Assembly: GCA_020024215.1 (NCBI GenBank)
Contig: JAHHUC010000001.1
Span: 1-64,000, forward strand
Direction: 5' to 3'
Source: Oscillospiraceae bacterium
GTDB taxonomy: Bacteria > Bacillota > Clostridia > Oscillospirales > Ruminococcaceae
DNA length: 64,000 nucleotides
How positions within the stretch are numbered: the stretch's first letter is position 1; each line of letters opens with the position of its first letter. A program made the position numbers and the translations under genes. A model generated the notes under the pieces. The model had not been told where the DNA came from. It made no database searches and worked only from the letters and a program-made list of their open reading frames with translations. Positions 41,724 to 51,302 of the stretch are shown here, in pieces.

Positions 41724-42128
41724 ATGGACGTTATTGCAATGGCAAGAGAATTGGGCCACGCTATTCAGAACATGAACAGCTACAAGGAGATGATGAAGCT
41801 TTCTGATGAGTGCGACAGCGACAAGGAGCTTCAGTCAATGGTGGAGGAATTCAACCGGCTCAAGGGCAGGATAAATCAGGAAATAATGAGCGATGAGAGA
41901 GATGATGACAAGATAGGTGAAATGGATAAAAGATTGAGAGAGGTCTATTCTGTCATCACCTCCAACCCAAAGATGAAGGCCTTGTCCGATGCAAAGGAAA
42001 ACTTCGCCCAGACCTTCAACTATGTAAGCCAGATTATAACAGCTTCTGCCAACGGAGAAAACCCCGACACAATTGAGCTGGTTGCAGGCTGCACAGGAAG
42101 CTGCTCCTCCTGCGGCGGCTGCCACTAA
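41724..42128 (+). CDS. ylbF: YlbF/YmcA family protein with cysteine-rich tail
   Basis: This 134-residue helical protein belongs to the YlbF/YmcA family and ends with a cysteine cluster (CTGSCSSCGGCH). In Bacillus YlbF, YmcA and YaaT form the Y complex, which carries Fe-S clusters and affects RNase Y cleavage, biofilm formation and sporulation. The Cys tail here fits cluster binding. It lies between miaB and mutS, 23 bp behind miaB, as in many Clostridia. No ymcA or yaaT is seen in this window. Confidence 0.85.
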   Translation: MDVIAMARELGHAIQNMNSYKEMMKLSDECDSDKELQSMVEEFNRLKGRINQEIMSDERDDDKIGEMDKRLREVYSVITSNPKMKALSDAKENFAQTFNYVSQIITASANGENPDTIELVAGCTGSCSSCGGCH

Positions 42129-42159
42129 TATTTAATTTTTCTTTTAAGGACGTGATTTT

Positions 42160-44733
42160 TTGGCAGAGCTTTCGCCTATGATGAAGCAATATATGGAAGT
42201 GAAGGAAAAGCACCCGGATCAGATTCTGTTTTTCCGTTTGGGCGACTTCTATGAAATGTTCTATGATGATGCAAAGCTTGTATCTAAGGAGCTTAATTTG
42301 GTTTTGACAGGCAAGCTCTGCGGTCAGGAGGAAAAGGCTCCCATGTGCGGAGTGCCCTACCACTCCAGTGAAGCATACATTTCCAGACTTATCAAAAAGG
42401 GCTACAAGGTTGCTATCTGCGAGCAGACAGAGGACCCTAAGCTGTCTAAGGGATTGGTAAAGCGAGAGGTCATAAGGGTGGTGACACCCGGGACTGTAAT
42501 TGAGGACGGTATGCTCGAAGAGGGGCAGAACAACTATATTTCCTCCTGTTTTTTGGATGAAAAAAGCTGTGCCCTGGCCTTTGCCGACATTTCCACAGGC
42601 AAAATAATGTGTACAGAGGTTCCCTTTGGCAATCTAAGATTTATAAAGGATGAAATCGCCAGATTTTCCCCCAGCGAGATCATCTTTCCTAAGACCTCAC
42701 CCATAGGGGATTTTTTGAAGAAAGAGGCCTCTGATGCCTGCCTGACAGCCTTTGAGGATGATAGCTTTTTGAAAGAAAACGCAGTCAGGAGGGTAAAGGA
42801 AAGATTTCCTAAAGAATTTTCCCTTCTGGATATAAATGAGGACCTTGCGCTCATCTCCTCCCTAGGTGCACTTATCAGCTATCTGGAGGAAACACAGAAG
42901 GTGGGAATAGAAAGGCTCATATCGTTTGAGATATATGAAAGCGACAAATATATGCGCCTTGATGAAACCGCAAGAAGAAATCTGGAAATAACCAAAACCA
43001 TGAGGACAGGAGAAAAAAAGGGCAGCCTTCTGTGGGTGGTTGACAAAACAAGGACCGCTATGGGCAAAAGACTTTTGAGAAAGTTTTTTGATCAGCCGCT
43101 TTGCAACCCCATAACCATTGAAAAAAGATTAAACGCAATAGATGAGCTTTGTGATGATTCCATTTTAAGAATGGACCTGGGGGATATCCTCTCCTCTGTC
43201 TATGATATGGAAAGACTTCTCACAAGGATAGTATGCAGCACAGGAAATCCCAGAGAAATAATTTCTTTGAAGAACACATTTCTCAAGCTTCCCCTGCTTA
43301 AAGAAAAGCTTTATGGCTGCTCCTCAAGGCTTTTGAGAGAAAGCAGGGACAGGATAGACACGCTTGAGGATATATGCCAAGAAATTGAAAACACTCTCAC
43401 AGATAATCCGCCTGTTGTCACAAAGGAGGGCGGATACATAAGAGCGGGCTTCTCTTTGGAGCTTGACAAGCTTCGCTCACTTTTGACCAACAGCCACGAC
43501 ATACTTTCACAGATGGAAAAGGATGAACGGGAAAAAACCGGAATCAAAAGCCTTAAAATAGGCTTCAATAAAATATTCGGATATTATATCGAGGTTTCCA
43601 ACTCCTTCAAGGAGCAGGTTCCTGATAATTACATAAGAAAGCAGACGCTGACCAACGGAGAAAGATATATAACACAAGAGCTTAAAAATCTGGAAAACGA
43701 CATTTTAACCTCAAGGGAAAAGTCTATTATAATGGAGGCGGAAATATTCCAGCAGCTGAGGGAAAAAATTTCCGCAGCTCTTGAGAGAATTCAAACCACG
43801 GCCGATGCTGTGGCTCATCTTGATGTATTCACCTCTCTTGCGGATTTGGCGGTGGAAAATGACTACTGCCGGCCTGTCATAACACAGACAGGCGAAATAA
43901 TAATAGAGGACGGAAGGCATCCGGTGGTGGAAAATATTATAGGCGAGGGCAGCTTTGTTGCCAACGATTGTCTTTTGGACAAAAACGAAAATCAGGTCGC
44001 CATAATAACAGGCCCCAATATGGCAGGAAAATCCACCTATATAAGACAGACGGCAATAATTGTGCTTTTATCCCAGATAGGCTCCTTTGTCCCTGCAAAG
44101 ACAGCCACCATAGGAATTGTGGACGGCATATACACAAGGGTTGGAGCCTCCGACGATTTGGCGACAGGACAATCCACCTTTATGGTGGAGATGAACGAGG
44201 TTGCCCGGATATTGAAAAACGCCACATCCGACAGCCTGATCATATTGGATGAGGTGGGACGGGGAACCTCCACATTTGACGGCATGAGCATTGCAAAGGC
44301 AATTTTGGAATATATACTTGATAAAAGAAAGCTGGGTGCAAAAACACTTTTTGCCACCCATTACCACGAGCTTACAGATATGGAAAAGGAATTTTCATCT
44401 GTTAAAAATTACAACACAGCTGTCAAAAAAAGAGGCGACGACATCACATTCTTAAGAAGGATAGTAAAGGGCTCTGTTGATGACAGCTACGGAATAGAGG
44501 TATCAAAGCTGGCAGGCATACCTGACAGCATCATCAAAAGGGCTCACGAGATTCTTTATGAATTGGAAAATAAAAAGGAGCCTGTGCATACAGAGGACAA
44601 GCCCCAATCCAATCAGCTCTCCTTCGGTGTAAAATCCAAGGCAGAGGAGGAATTGAGAGCAACAGACCTCAACACGCTGACGCCCATTGAAGCCTTCAAC
44701 CTGCTTTACAGGCTCAAGGCTATGTTGGATTGA
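42160..44733 (+). CDS. mutS: DNA mismatch repair protein MutS
   Basis: This 857-residue MutS1 recognises mismatches. The mismatch-contact motif FFRLGDFYEMFYDDA is at the N-terminus, with the Phe-x-Glu pair intact. The ATPase has Walker A GPNMAGKSTYIRQ and Walker B ILDEVGRGTSTFDG, followed by ATHYHEL. The start is TTG 42160 with AAGGA about nine bases upstream. It is followed by mutL after 34 bp. Confidence 0.97.
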   Translation: MAELSPMMKQYMEVKEKHPDQILFFRLGDFYEMFYDDAKLVSKELNLVLTGKLCGQEEKAPMCGVPYHSSEAYISRLIKKGYKVAICEQTEDPKLSKGLVKREVIRVVTPGTVIEDGMLEEGQNNYISSCFLDEKSCALAFADISTGKIMCTEVPFGNLRFIKDEIARFSPSEIIFPKTSPIGDFLKKEASDACLTAFEDDSFLKENAVRRVKERFPKEFSLLDINEDLALISSLGALISYLEETQKVGIERLISFEIYESDKYMRLDETARRNLEITKTMRTGEKKGSLLWVVDKTRTAMGKRLLRKFFDQPLCNPITIEKRLNAIDELCDDSILRMDLGDILSSVYDMERLLTRIVCSTGNPREIISLKNTFLKLPLLKEKLYGCSSRLLRESRDRIDTLEDICQEIENTLTDNPPVVTKEGGYIRAGFSLELDKLRSLLTNSHDILSQMEKDEREKTGIKSLKIGFNKIFGYYIEVSNSFKEQVPDNYIRKQTLTNGERYITQELKNLENDILTSREKSIIMEAEIFQQLREKISAALERIQTTADAVAHLDVFTSLADLAVENDYCRPVITQTGEIIIEDGRHPVVENIIGEGSFVANDCLLDKNENQVAIITGPNMAGKSTYIRQTAIIVLLSQIGSFVPAKTATIGIVDGIYTRVGASDDLATGQSTFMVEMNEVARILKNATSDSLIILDEVGRGTSTFDGMSIAKAILEYILDKRKLGAKTLFATHYHELTDMEKEFSSVKNYNTAVKKRGDDITFLRRIVKGSVDDSYGIEVSKLAGIPDSIIKRAHEILYELENKKEPVHTEDKPQSNQLSFGVKSKAEEELRATDLNTLTPIEAFNLLYRLKAMLD

Positions 44734-44767
44734 AATTTATAAAAAAGTGCAGGGGAGGGTTTAAAAA

Positions 44768-46831
44768 ATGCCTGTAATCAAGGTTTTGCCAAAGAGCATA
44801 AGCGAGCTTATAAACGCAGGAGAGGTGGTCGACAGACCTGCCTCCATAATAAAGGAGCTGGTTGAAAATTCACTGGATGCTTCTGCTAAAAAAATCACAG
44901 TCGAAATAAGGCACGGAGGTATCACATATCTGTCTGTAAAGGATGACGGCTCAGGCATTTATAAAGATGAGCTTCCCACCGCCTTCATACGCCATGCCAC
45001 AAGCAAGATAGCCTCCATAGAGGATTTGGAGAAAATAGGCACCATGGGCTTTAGAGGTGAGGCCCTGCCATCCATAGCTGCCGTTTCAAAGGTGGTTTTG
45101 TCCTCCAAGCCGAAGGATCAGAAGGAGGGCTGGCAATATAACACCGAAACAGGCGAAATTTCACTGTGCCCCATGAGTGACGGCACAAAAATTGTTGTAA
45201 CCGACCTTTTTTTCAACACTCCTGCCAGAATGAAATTTTTAAAAAGGGATGTCACAGAGGCAAATGCTGTGACCACGCTTTTGGAAAGGCTTGCCCTTTC
45301 TAATCCTCAGGTATCCTTCACATTCATCCGAGACGGAAAAACAAGGATCAAAACCTTTGGCGACGGCTCGCTTTTAGCCTCTGTCAGATCGGTTCTCTCA
45401 TCCGATGTGTCAAATTTCCTGAGGGAGGTGGCTATGGAAAGAAACGGAATAAAGGTCACAGGGCTTATATCCGTCCCTCCCTTTTCAAGACAGTCTCGGG
45501 CATTGGAGACATTTTTTATAAACAGGAGATTCGTCCACTCCAAAACCTGTCAGGCAGCCATTGAGGAGGCGTATAAAAACCGCCTTATGTCAGGAAAATT
45601 TCCCGTCTGCTTTTTAAATCTTGAGATGGATTTTTCTCTTGTGGATGTGAATATACACCCTGCCAAGCTGGAGGTCAGATTTCAAAATGAGCGGGATGTT
45701 TACAATGCGGTTTATTCCTGCTGCCTTGAAAGGCTGGATTTGGATTTCAAGGAAAAAAACCTCTCCCCCATTCAAAAGATAAACCCCTTTTCACTCAATG
45801 ATTTTGACCACAGAAAGGAACAGCTTTCCATCTCCTCTCTTGTAAAGGAGGAGCCTGTGTCCTTTTCCTTCAATTCGGTGCCAAACACGCTTTCACTGAG
45901 GGATGAAACCTCCATACTGCCAAATCTCAAGGGGGAAAATCCGCTTTTGCAAAGCTTCAAGCTCAGAGAGGGCAAGCTGGATATTGAGGTTGAGGAGCCA
46001 TTTGTCCCTAAAAAGCCGGAGATATTATCCGAAAGCTTAAGCTTTAAGGAAAATTCTCAGGCCTTAAAAAAAGAGGCCGGGGAAGCTTTGGAAAAAGAAC
46101 AGGCAGAAAAAGCAGAGCAGCAGGTACCTGCCGACAGCTTAAAAGAAAATGACAAGGCCCCTGATTATAAATTCCCAAAGGAAAAAAACGAGGCTGACCT
46201 TTATGAAGAAACGGAAAAGGCTCCCTCTGACATTCTGCAAAGCGAGGAAATTCCCGCTTACAGAATAATAGGAGAGGTGTTCAAAACCTATATCCTCATT
46301 GAAAAGGAGGATGACTTCATACTTATAGACAAGCACGCTGCCCACGAGGGGTACATCTATCACAGCATCAAGGATTCATTTTTGCCGGGAAGCTTTTGCT
46401 CACAGCTTTCTCTTGTTCCCACCGCAGTTTCTCTTACACCTGAGGAATATTTTTCACTTTGTGAAAACATGGATGTGCTTAAAGGCTTTAACATAAAGGC
46501 GGAGGCTATCGGGAACAACACATTTATGGTTTTTGAAATTCCTCAGGTTTTGGAAGGATGCACTATAAGCACCATTATATCGGACATTGCCGAGGGTGTG
46601 CTCAAGGGAAAGAAAAATCCCACACCGGATTATTTTGACAGGCTTATCTATTCTGTCTCATGCAGAAGCGCCACAATGGCAGGCATAGCATCCCATATGC
46701 CCGAGCTTGAGGCTCTGGCAGATATGTGCCTTAAAAAGGGAATAAGCTTCTGCCCCCACGGCAGGCCCTGCAAAATGGTGATAAGCAAAAGCAAGCTGGA
46801 CAAGATGTTCGGCAGACTCGGCGCAATATGA
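44768..46831 (+). CDS. mutL: DNA mismatch repair protein MutL
   Basis: This 687-residue MutL has the GHKL ATPase (INAGEVVDRPASIIKELVENSLDA, VKDDGSGI, TMGFRGEALPSIAAVS) and a C-terminal dimerisation/endonuclease domain joined by an acidic linker of about 150 residues. The endonuclease metal motif reads DKHAAHEGYIYH from D521. The family form is DQHA(x2)E(x4)E, so the aspartate, histidine and first glutamate (E527) are kept, while Q is K and the last E is H. CPHGRPCK near the end is the partner motif. It probably nicks DNA in repair, as MutL does in bacteria without MutH. Confidence 0.95.
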   Translation: MPVIKVLPKSISELINAGEVVDRPASIIKELVENSLDASAKKITVEIRHGGITYLSVKDDGSGIYKDELPTAFIRHATSKIASIEDLEKIGTMGFRGEALPSIAAVSKVVLSSKPKDQKEGWQYNTETGEISLCPMSDGTKIVVTDLFFNTPARMKFLKRDVTEANAVTTLLERLALSNPQVSFTFIRDGKTRIKTFGDGSLLASVRSVLSSDVSNFLREVAMERNGIKVTGLISVPPFSRQSRALETFFINRRFVHSKTCQAAIEEAYKNRLMSGKFPVCFLNLEMDFSLVDVNIHPAKLEVRFQNERDVYNAVYSCCLERLDLDFKEKNLSPIQKINPFSLNDFDHRKEQLSISSLVKEEPVSFSFNSVPNTLSLRDETSILPNLKGENPLLQSFKLREGKLDIEVEEPFVPKKPEILSESLSFKENSQALKKEAGEALEKEQAEKAEQQVPADSLKENDKAPDYKFPKEKNEADLYEETEKAPSDILQSEEIPAYRIIGEVFKTYILIEKEDDFILIDKHAAHEGYIYHSIKDSFLPGSFCSQLSLVPTAVSLTPEEYFSLCENMDVLKGFNIKAEAIGNNTFMVFEIPQVLEGCTISTIISDIAEGVLKGKKNPTPDYFDRLIYSVSCRSATMAGIASHMPELEALADMCLKKGISFCPHGRPCKMVISKSKLDKMFGRLGAI

Positions 46832-46884
46832 CAGCATTTAAAGCGCACATTCAAATATAAAAGTAGGATTAGGAAGTAATCAGC

Positions 46885-47811
46885 ATGAAAACAGATGTTG
46901 CTGCAATAGTGGGCCCCACCGCCTCCGGCAAGACCGCCCTCTCCATAGCACTGGCAAAAAAACTAAACGGCGAAATCATATCCGCCGATTCCATGCAGAT
47001 ATATAAGGGCATGGACATTGCATCTGCAAAGCCCTCTGAAAGCGAAAAAGAGGGAATAGAACATCATCTTATGGATTTTCTCTCCCCCTTTGAAAGTTAC
47101 AGTGTGGCAAACTTTGTAGAGGATGCAAAGCAGAAGATATTCGAGGTTGCTAAGCGGGGGCATTTTCCCATAATTGTGGGAGGAACAGGCCTTTATGTAA
47201 ATTCACTTCTTGACAATGTGACCTTTTCAAAAAGCAAAAAGGATGAGGCATACCGCAAAGAGCTGGAAATTCTGGCAGAAAAAGATGGCAGCCAAAGGCT
47301 TTACAATATGCTTTTAAAAATTGATGAGCCATATGCAAAAACGCTCCATCCAAACAACACAGGAAGGGTTATAAGAGCTTTGGAGCTTTATAAAACCGAC
47401 AAAATAACAATGACAGAGCAGCTTAGAGAATCAAGGAAAATCCCCTCCCCCTTTAATGATGTCCGCATAGGCATAGCCTTTAAGGACAGGCAGAAGCTCT
47501 ATGACAGGATAAACCTCAGAGTTGATAAAATGATGAGTATGGGGCTTTTGCAGGAGGCCGAAAAATTTTTAAGCGAAAACCCCTCCCCCACAGCCCTTCA
47601 GGCAATAGGCATAAAGGAGATGTCGCCCTATATAAAGGGGCTTCGCAGCCTTGACTGCTGCATAGAAAGCCTTAAGCAGGCAACGCGCAATTATGCCAAA
47701 AGGCAGATAACGTGGTTCAAAAAGGATGAGAAAATAAAGTGGCTGTATGCTGACGAAATGAGCTTTTCAGAAATGACAGAAACAGCCTTTAAGTATATAA
47801 GGGAGTCTTGA
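46885..47811 (+). CDS. miaA: tRNA dimethylallyltransferase
   Basis: This 308-residue enzyme transfers the dimethylallyl group from DMAPP to A37 of tRNAs. The P-loop is GPTASGKTALSIALA; ISADSMQIYKGMDIASAKPS and HHLMDFLSP follow, and VGGTGLYVNSLL and RQITWFKKDEKIKWL complete the family pattern. It supplies the substrate for MiaB in the same cluster. Its stop overlaps the start region of the next gene, so the two are coupled. Confidence 0.96.
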   Translation: MKTDVAAIVGPTASGKTALSIALAKKLNGEIISADSMQIYKGMDIASAKPSESEKEGIEHHLMDFLSPFESYSVANFVEDAKQKIFEVAKRGHFPIIVGGTGLYVNSLLDNVTFSKSKKDEAYRKELEILAEKDGSQRLYNMLLKIDEPYAKTLHPNNTGRVIRALELYKTDKITMTEQLRESRKIPSPFNDVRIGIAFKDRQKLYDRINLRVDKMMSMGLLQEAEKFLSENPSPTALQAIGIKEMSPYIKGLRSLDCCIESLKQATRNYAKRQITWFKKDEKIKWLYADEMSFSEMTETAFKYIRES

Positions 47812-47813
47812 AT

Positions 47814-49034
47814 TTGAAGAACAAGGGTATAAGCTACATCATATCAGGACTTTTTATGATGTTTGTGCTTCTTTTTATGGCATACAATGGGTTCAGATAC
47901 TTCTACAAGCCCATTGAAACAGAAATAACCTATGAATACACCATAGCCGACAAGGAGAAAACCAAAGCCCTTGTTATAAGGGAGGAAGAGGTGATCCCCT
48001 TTCCCCGCCCGCAGGAGGTGTTCGATTACACCGTGGATGACGGAGATGTGGTAATCGGCAAAACAGTAATAGCAAAAACCTATGAGAATGAGGATGCGCT
48101 TTTAAACAAATCCAAAACCGCAGAGCTGGATAAAAAGATAGCTGCTCTGGAAAGCGCCTTGAAAACCTCCTCCTCTCTCAAGGAAATTGAAAACCTCACA
48201 ACACAGATAAATAAATCTGTCAGCACTGCGGTTGTTTCCTCGGTTAGGCATGACCTTGAAAAAATAGGCGAAACCTACGAGGCTCTCAATTTCTTTCTGG
48301 CTAAAAAATATGTTATGAACGGCGGAAAGAATCTTGACATAAGCATAGCAAAGCTTAAAACAGAAAGGGAAAGCTATTCTCAGGGCTTTACCGAAAAGGA
48401 GAATATCAAGGCGGGAAAAAGCGGATATTTTTCCTCCTATACAGATAACCTTGAGGAAAGGCTCTCCCCTTCGCTGCTTAAAGAAAAAAGCTTTGAGGAG
48501 CTGGAAAAGCTTTTTTCCCTTTCTCAGGAGGAAAAAAGCACCGACTGTCTGGGCAAGGTGGTAAAGGACCACAACTGGCTGGCGCTGTGCATAACAGATG
48601 TAAAAAAGCAGGACAATCTTGCCGTGGGTGAAAGGGTTACGCTTGACTTTAAGGAGAAAAACTGCCGAGATCTGCCTGCAACCGTGATAAACATAGTAAA
48701 AAACAGCGACAACACAAAAATGGCGGTCGTGCTCAAATGCAACCGGATTAACGAGGAGCTGCTTTCAAAAAGGCTGTCGGATATCACCATATCCTCCAAA
48801 TCCTTCAGAGGCTACAAGGTGAACAAAAGCGCTCTGCGATTCATAGACAACAAGGAGGGAGTTTATGTGATAGAAGGAGGAATAGCCGTTTTCAAGGAGA
48901 TAAATGTGATATATTCCTCGGACAATTATGTGATATGCGCCCCGGATATGGGAGAGGGGCATTTGGAAATTTTCGATGAGGTCATTGTAAAGGGAACGGA
49001 TATATACAACGGAAAGCTGATTGAAACAACATAG
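47814..49034 (+). CDS. HlyD-type membrane adaptor protein in the sepF cluster
   Basis: This 406-residue protein has one N-terminal membrane segment (YIISGLFMMFVLLFMAYNGF), a split barrel-sandwich/lipoyl-like region (TKALVIREEEVIPFP...DGDVVIGKTVIA), a charged coiled-coil stretch, then GYFSSYTDNLEERL and C-terminal beta-barrel domains (LAVGERVTLDFKE...LPATVINIV). This is the HlyD_2-like adaptor layout, but no exporter or ABC partner is next to it. TTG 47814 is chosen over TTG 47808 because GGGAG sits eight bases before it. Position between miaA and sepF suggests an envelope or division-linked role (inference). Confidence 0.72.
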   Translation: MKNKGISYIISGLFMMFVLLFMAYNGFRYFYKPIETEITYEYTIADKEKTKALVIREEEVIPFPRPQEVFDYTVDDGDVVIGKTVIAKTYENEDALLNKSKTAELDKKIAALESALKTSSSLKEIENLTTQINKSVSTAVVSSVRHDLEKIGETYEALNFFLAKKYVMNGGKNLDISIAKLKTERESYSQGFTEKENIKAGKSGYFSSYTDNLEERLSPSLLKEKSFEELEKLFSLSQEEKSTDCLGKVVKDHNWLALCITDVKKQDNLAVGERVTLDFKEKNCRDLPATVINIVKNSDNTKMAVVLKCNRINEELLSKRLSDITISSKSFRGYKVNKSALRFIDNKEGVYVIEGGIAVFKEINVIYSSDNYVICAPDMGEGHLEIFDEVIVKGTDIYNGKLIETT

Positions 49035-49081
49035 TTTTTTCAATATTTCCTTCAAAGTATAACGGTAATTCTATTATTTCA

Positions 49082-49110
49082 TTGACAAAACGATAAAAAA
49101 ACACCATAAT
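49082..49110 (+). promoter_or_regulatory. sepF promoter
   Basis: TTGACA (49082-49087) and CATAAT (49105-49110) are spaced 17 bp, 38 bp before the sepF start, so the division genes from sepF on form a separate transcription unit from the HlyD-type gene. Confidence 0.75.
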
Positions 49111-49148
49111 AAAGGTTAGCAATATTTTGTTTTGATGAGGTAGGTAAT

Positions 49149-49601
49149 ATGGGTATGTTAGATAAGCTGCGAGATTTCTTAATGATACCAAACGATGACC
49201 AATATGACAGTGATGACTCTGATTATGAAAATGAAGAGCAGGAAGAAAGAGAGGCCAAAAGCAAGGTTATGTATGAGGAGCAGGAAAAAAGCAAGGTAGT
49301 GAATTTCAACTCTGTGTCTGACAGACAGGACAAATTTTCTGTTGTCCTTGTTAAGCCTAAGGCTTACAGAGAAGGGGATTCCATTGCAGATCACCTTAAT
49401 GCAAAGAAAATTGTAATTTTAAACCTTGAGGAGGCAAACCAGACAGATTCTATCCGCCTTGTTGACTTCTTAAGCGGCGCAGCCTATGCCATAGGCGGAA
49501 AAATTGAGAAAATAAATTCTGATATTTACATCATCGCCCCCTACAATGTGGAATTTTCCGGTGATGTGGTTCAGGAATTGACAGGCGGCATTTACCTTTG
49601 A
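49149..49601 (+). CDS. sepF: Cell division protein SepF
   Basis: This 150-residue SepF has an amphipathic N-terminal membrane-binding helix (GMLDKLRDFLMIP), an acidic linker and the globular core (VVLVKPKAYREGDSIADHLNAKKIVILNLEEANQTDSIRLVDFLSGAAYAIGGKIEKI). SepF rings bind the FtsZ C-terminal tail and tether it to the membrane. The usual neighbours ylmH and divIVA follow. AGGTAGG precedes the start. Confidence 0.95.
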   Translation: MGMLDKLRDFLMIPNDDQYDSDDSDYENEEQEEREAKSKVMYEEQEKSKVVNFNSVSDRQDKFSVVLVKPKAYREGDSIADHLNAKKIVILNLEEANQTDSIRLVDFLSGAAYAIGGKIEKINSDIYIIAPYNVEFSGDVVQELTGGIYL

Positions 49602-50365
49602 TGGGCAGGATAGATTTCTTAAATCCTGACAGCAGCGAAAGACTTCTTTTTGCAAGACTCTGCGACCTTTCAGAAAGAGCTGAAAGGGGCAGGATGTGTT
49701 TTTCGCGCTTTTTAAACCTCAGAGAGCAGGAAATTGCAAGGGCTGCCATTTCTTCATACAGCGTGGAGCATATGTTTTCAGGCGGCTTTGAAGGCTCTGA
49801 AAAGCTTATGCTGGGGCTTTGTGATAAAGGCTCAAAGCTTGAGGCAGACTGCTTTCCCATTTCGCTTCTGACGCTGGAATTTAAAAAGGATGCAGAAATT
49901 TCACACAGGGACATATTGGGCTCGCTTATGTCATTGGGCATTGAGAGAAACAGCATAGGTGATATTTTTCTTTATGACTGTAAGGCTTCCTTTGCAGTAA
50001 TCTCCCATCTTGAGGAAACTGTAAAAAGAGAAATTGAGCATATAGGAAGATATCCTGTAAAAGTTATTCCCTATGAGGGCGATGGTGTCATTGTTAAAAA
50101 AACCCAGGACAAAAGCTGTGTCATATCGTCTTTGAGGCTGGATTCGGTCATAGCTGCACTCACAGGAAAAAGCAGAACAGCCGCCGCTGAGCTTATAAAA
50201 AAACAACCTATATTCATTAACGATAAAAGAAGCGACAAAATAGATGAAACAGTACCCTTGGGAGCTGTAATAACCATAAGGGGCTTTGGAAAATTCAGGT
50301 TGTCCTCTGAATGTTCAAAAACTTCAAAGGACAGGCTGAGAATAACTGTCTCTAAGTACATATAA
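49601..50365 (+). CDS. ylmH: YlmH family S4-domain RNA-binding protein
   Basis: This 254-residue protein has a C-terminal S4 domain (LDSVIAALTGKSRTAAAELIKKQPIFINDKRSDKI). The family occurs between sepF and divIVA in Firmicutes, and Bacillus YlmH takes part in rescue of stalled ribosomes. The N-terminal half (for example LCDLSERAERGRMCFSRFLNLREQEIA) is the conserved YlmH domain. Its ATG overlaps the sepF stop (TGATG) and so is coupled. No other strong ribosome site is seen. Confidence 0.87.
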   Translation: MGRIDFLNPDSSERLLFARLCDLSERAERGRMCFSRFLNLREQEIARAAISSYSVEHMFSGGFEGSEKLMLGLCDKGSKLEADCFPISLLTLEFKKDAEISHRDILGSLMSLGIERNSIGDIFLYDCKASFAVISHLEETVKREIEHIGRYPVKVIPYEGDGVIVKKTQDKSCVISSLRLDSVIAALTGKSRTAAAELIKKQPIFINDKRSDKIDETVPLGAVITIRGFGKFRLSSECSKTSKDRLRITVSKYI

Positions 50366-50382
50366 TCTGGGGAGGAAAGATA

Positions 50383-51258
50383 ATGCTAAATCCTAATGAA
50401 ATAGCCCACAAGAAATTTGAAAAGGCGCTGGGCTTCGGATACCGCATGGACGATGTTGAAGAATATTTAGAGCTTGTTGCAAAGGATATGCAGGATCTTA
50501 TTGACGAGAAAGCCGATTTGGAAAGAAAGATGATAGTTCTGGCTGATAAGCTTAATGAATACCGCGAGGACGAGGAAAGCCTCAGAACGGCTATATTGAG
50601 CGCACAGAAGCTGGGCGACAGCCTTATAAGGGAATCCAAAACAAAGGCTGAAATCATAATGCGTGATGCAACCATAAAGGCAGATGCCCTGGTGGGCAAT
50701 GCAAGGCGTCAGATAGAGAGGGAAAATGATGCCCTTGTGAGGATACAAAAGGAGGTTGCACTTTTTAAAAACAAGCTGATAGAGCTTTACAAGCAGCATC
50801 TGGAGCTTATCTCCTCACTTCCCGGAGATGATGACAGGCCGCAAAAGCCAAAGGAGGCAGCTGTCAAGAATGTTGAAAGGAAATCCCCCGAAATTCCCGT
50901 GCAGGAAAGCCCGAAAGAGGATTTAAACGACGAGGAAGAGGCGACTATTGAATTCACCTCCCCCTCTGAGGAGCTTAAAGCCCCTCCCATAAATGCAGAG
51001 ATGAGCCTTACACCCGATGAGGAGAAGGCATTAAAGGGTGAGGACATGAGCGCACTTCCCTTCAATCAGGATACGGAGGGCTTTTCGGAGGAATATTCAG
51101 ATGATGATGACACCATTTCATCCTTGAAGGATTCCTTTGATGAAAGCGAGCTGGATGGTGATGAATTGGATCTTTCCTTCTTCAACAAAGCCACCTCCAA
51201 ACCCCATGACAGAAAAAAGAAAGAAATGCGATTCGGCGAATCCTATAAATTCAAATAG
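50383..51258 (+). CDS. divIVA: DivIVA family protein
   Basis: This 291-residue protein has the DivIVA N-terminal lipid-binding region (LNPNEIAHKKFEKALGFGYRMDDVEEYLELV) followed by a long coiled coil to about 145, then an acidic, proline-rich tail of about 140 residues not found in Bacillus DivIVA. DivIVA binds negatively curved membrane at septa and poles. GGGGAGG precedes the ATG. It lies between ylmH and ileS, its normal Firmicute position. Confidence 0.9.
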   Translation: MLNPNEIAHKKFEKALGFGYRMDDVEEYLELVAKDMQDLIDEKADLERKMIVLADKLNEYREDEESLRTAILSAQKLGDSLIRESKTKAEIIMRDATIKADALVGNARRQIERENDALVRIQKEVALFKNKLIELYKQHLELISSLPGDDDRPQKPKEAAVKNVERKSPEIPVQESPKEDLNDEEEATIEFTSPSEELKAPPINAEMSLTPDEEKALKGEDMSALPFNQDTEGFSEEYSDDDDTISSLKDSFDESELDGDELDLSFFNKATSKPHDRKKKEMRFGESYKFK

Positions 51259-51302
51259 TATTCAAGCCTTATGCGATTTTGATAAAAAGGAGTATTCTAT
51301 AA

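Noticed and set aside
51259..51302. T-box riboswitch upstream of ileS
   Set aside because: Only 44 bp separate divIVA and ileS, and no T-box core or antiterminator stem is present.
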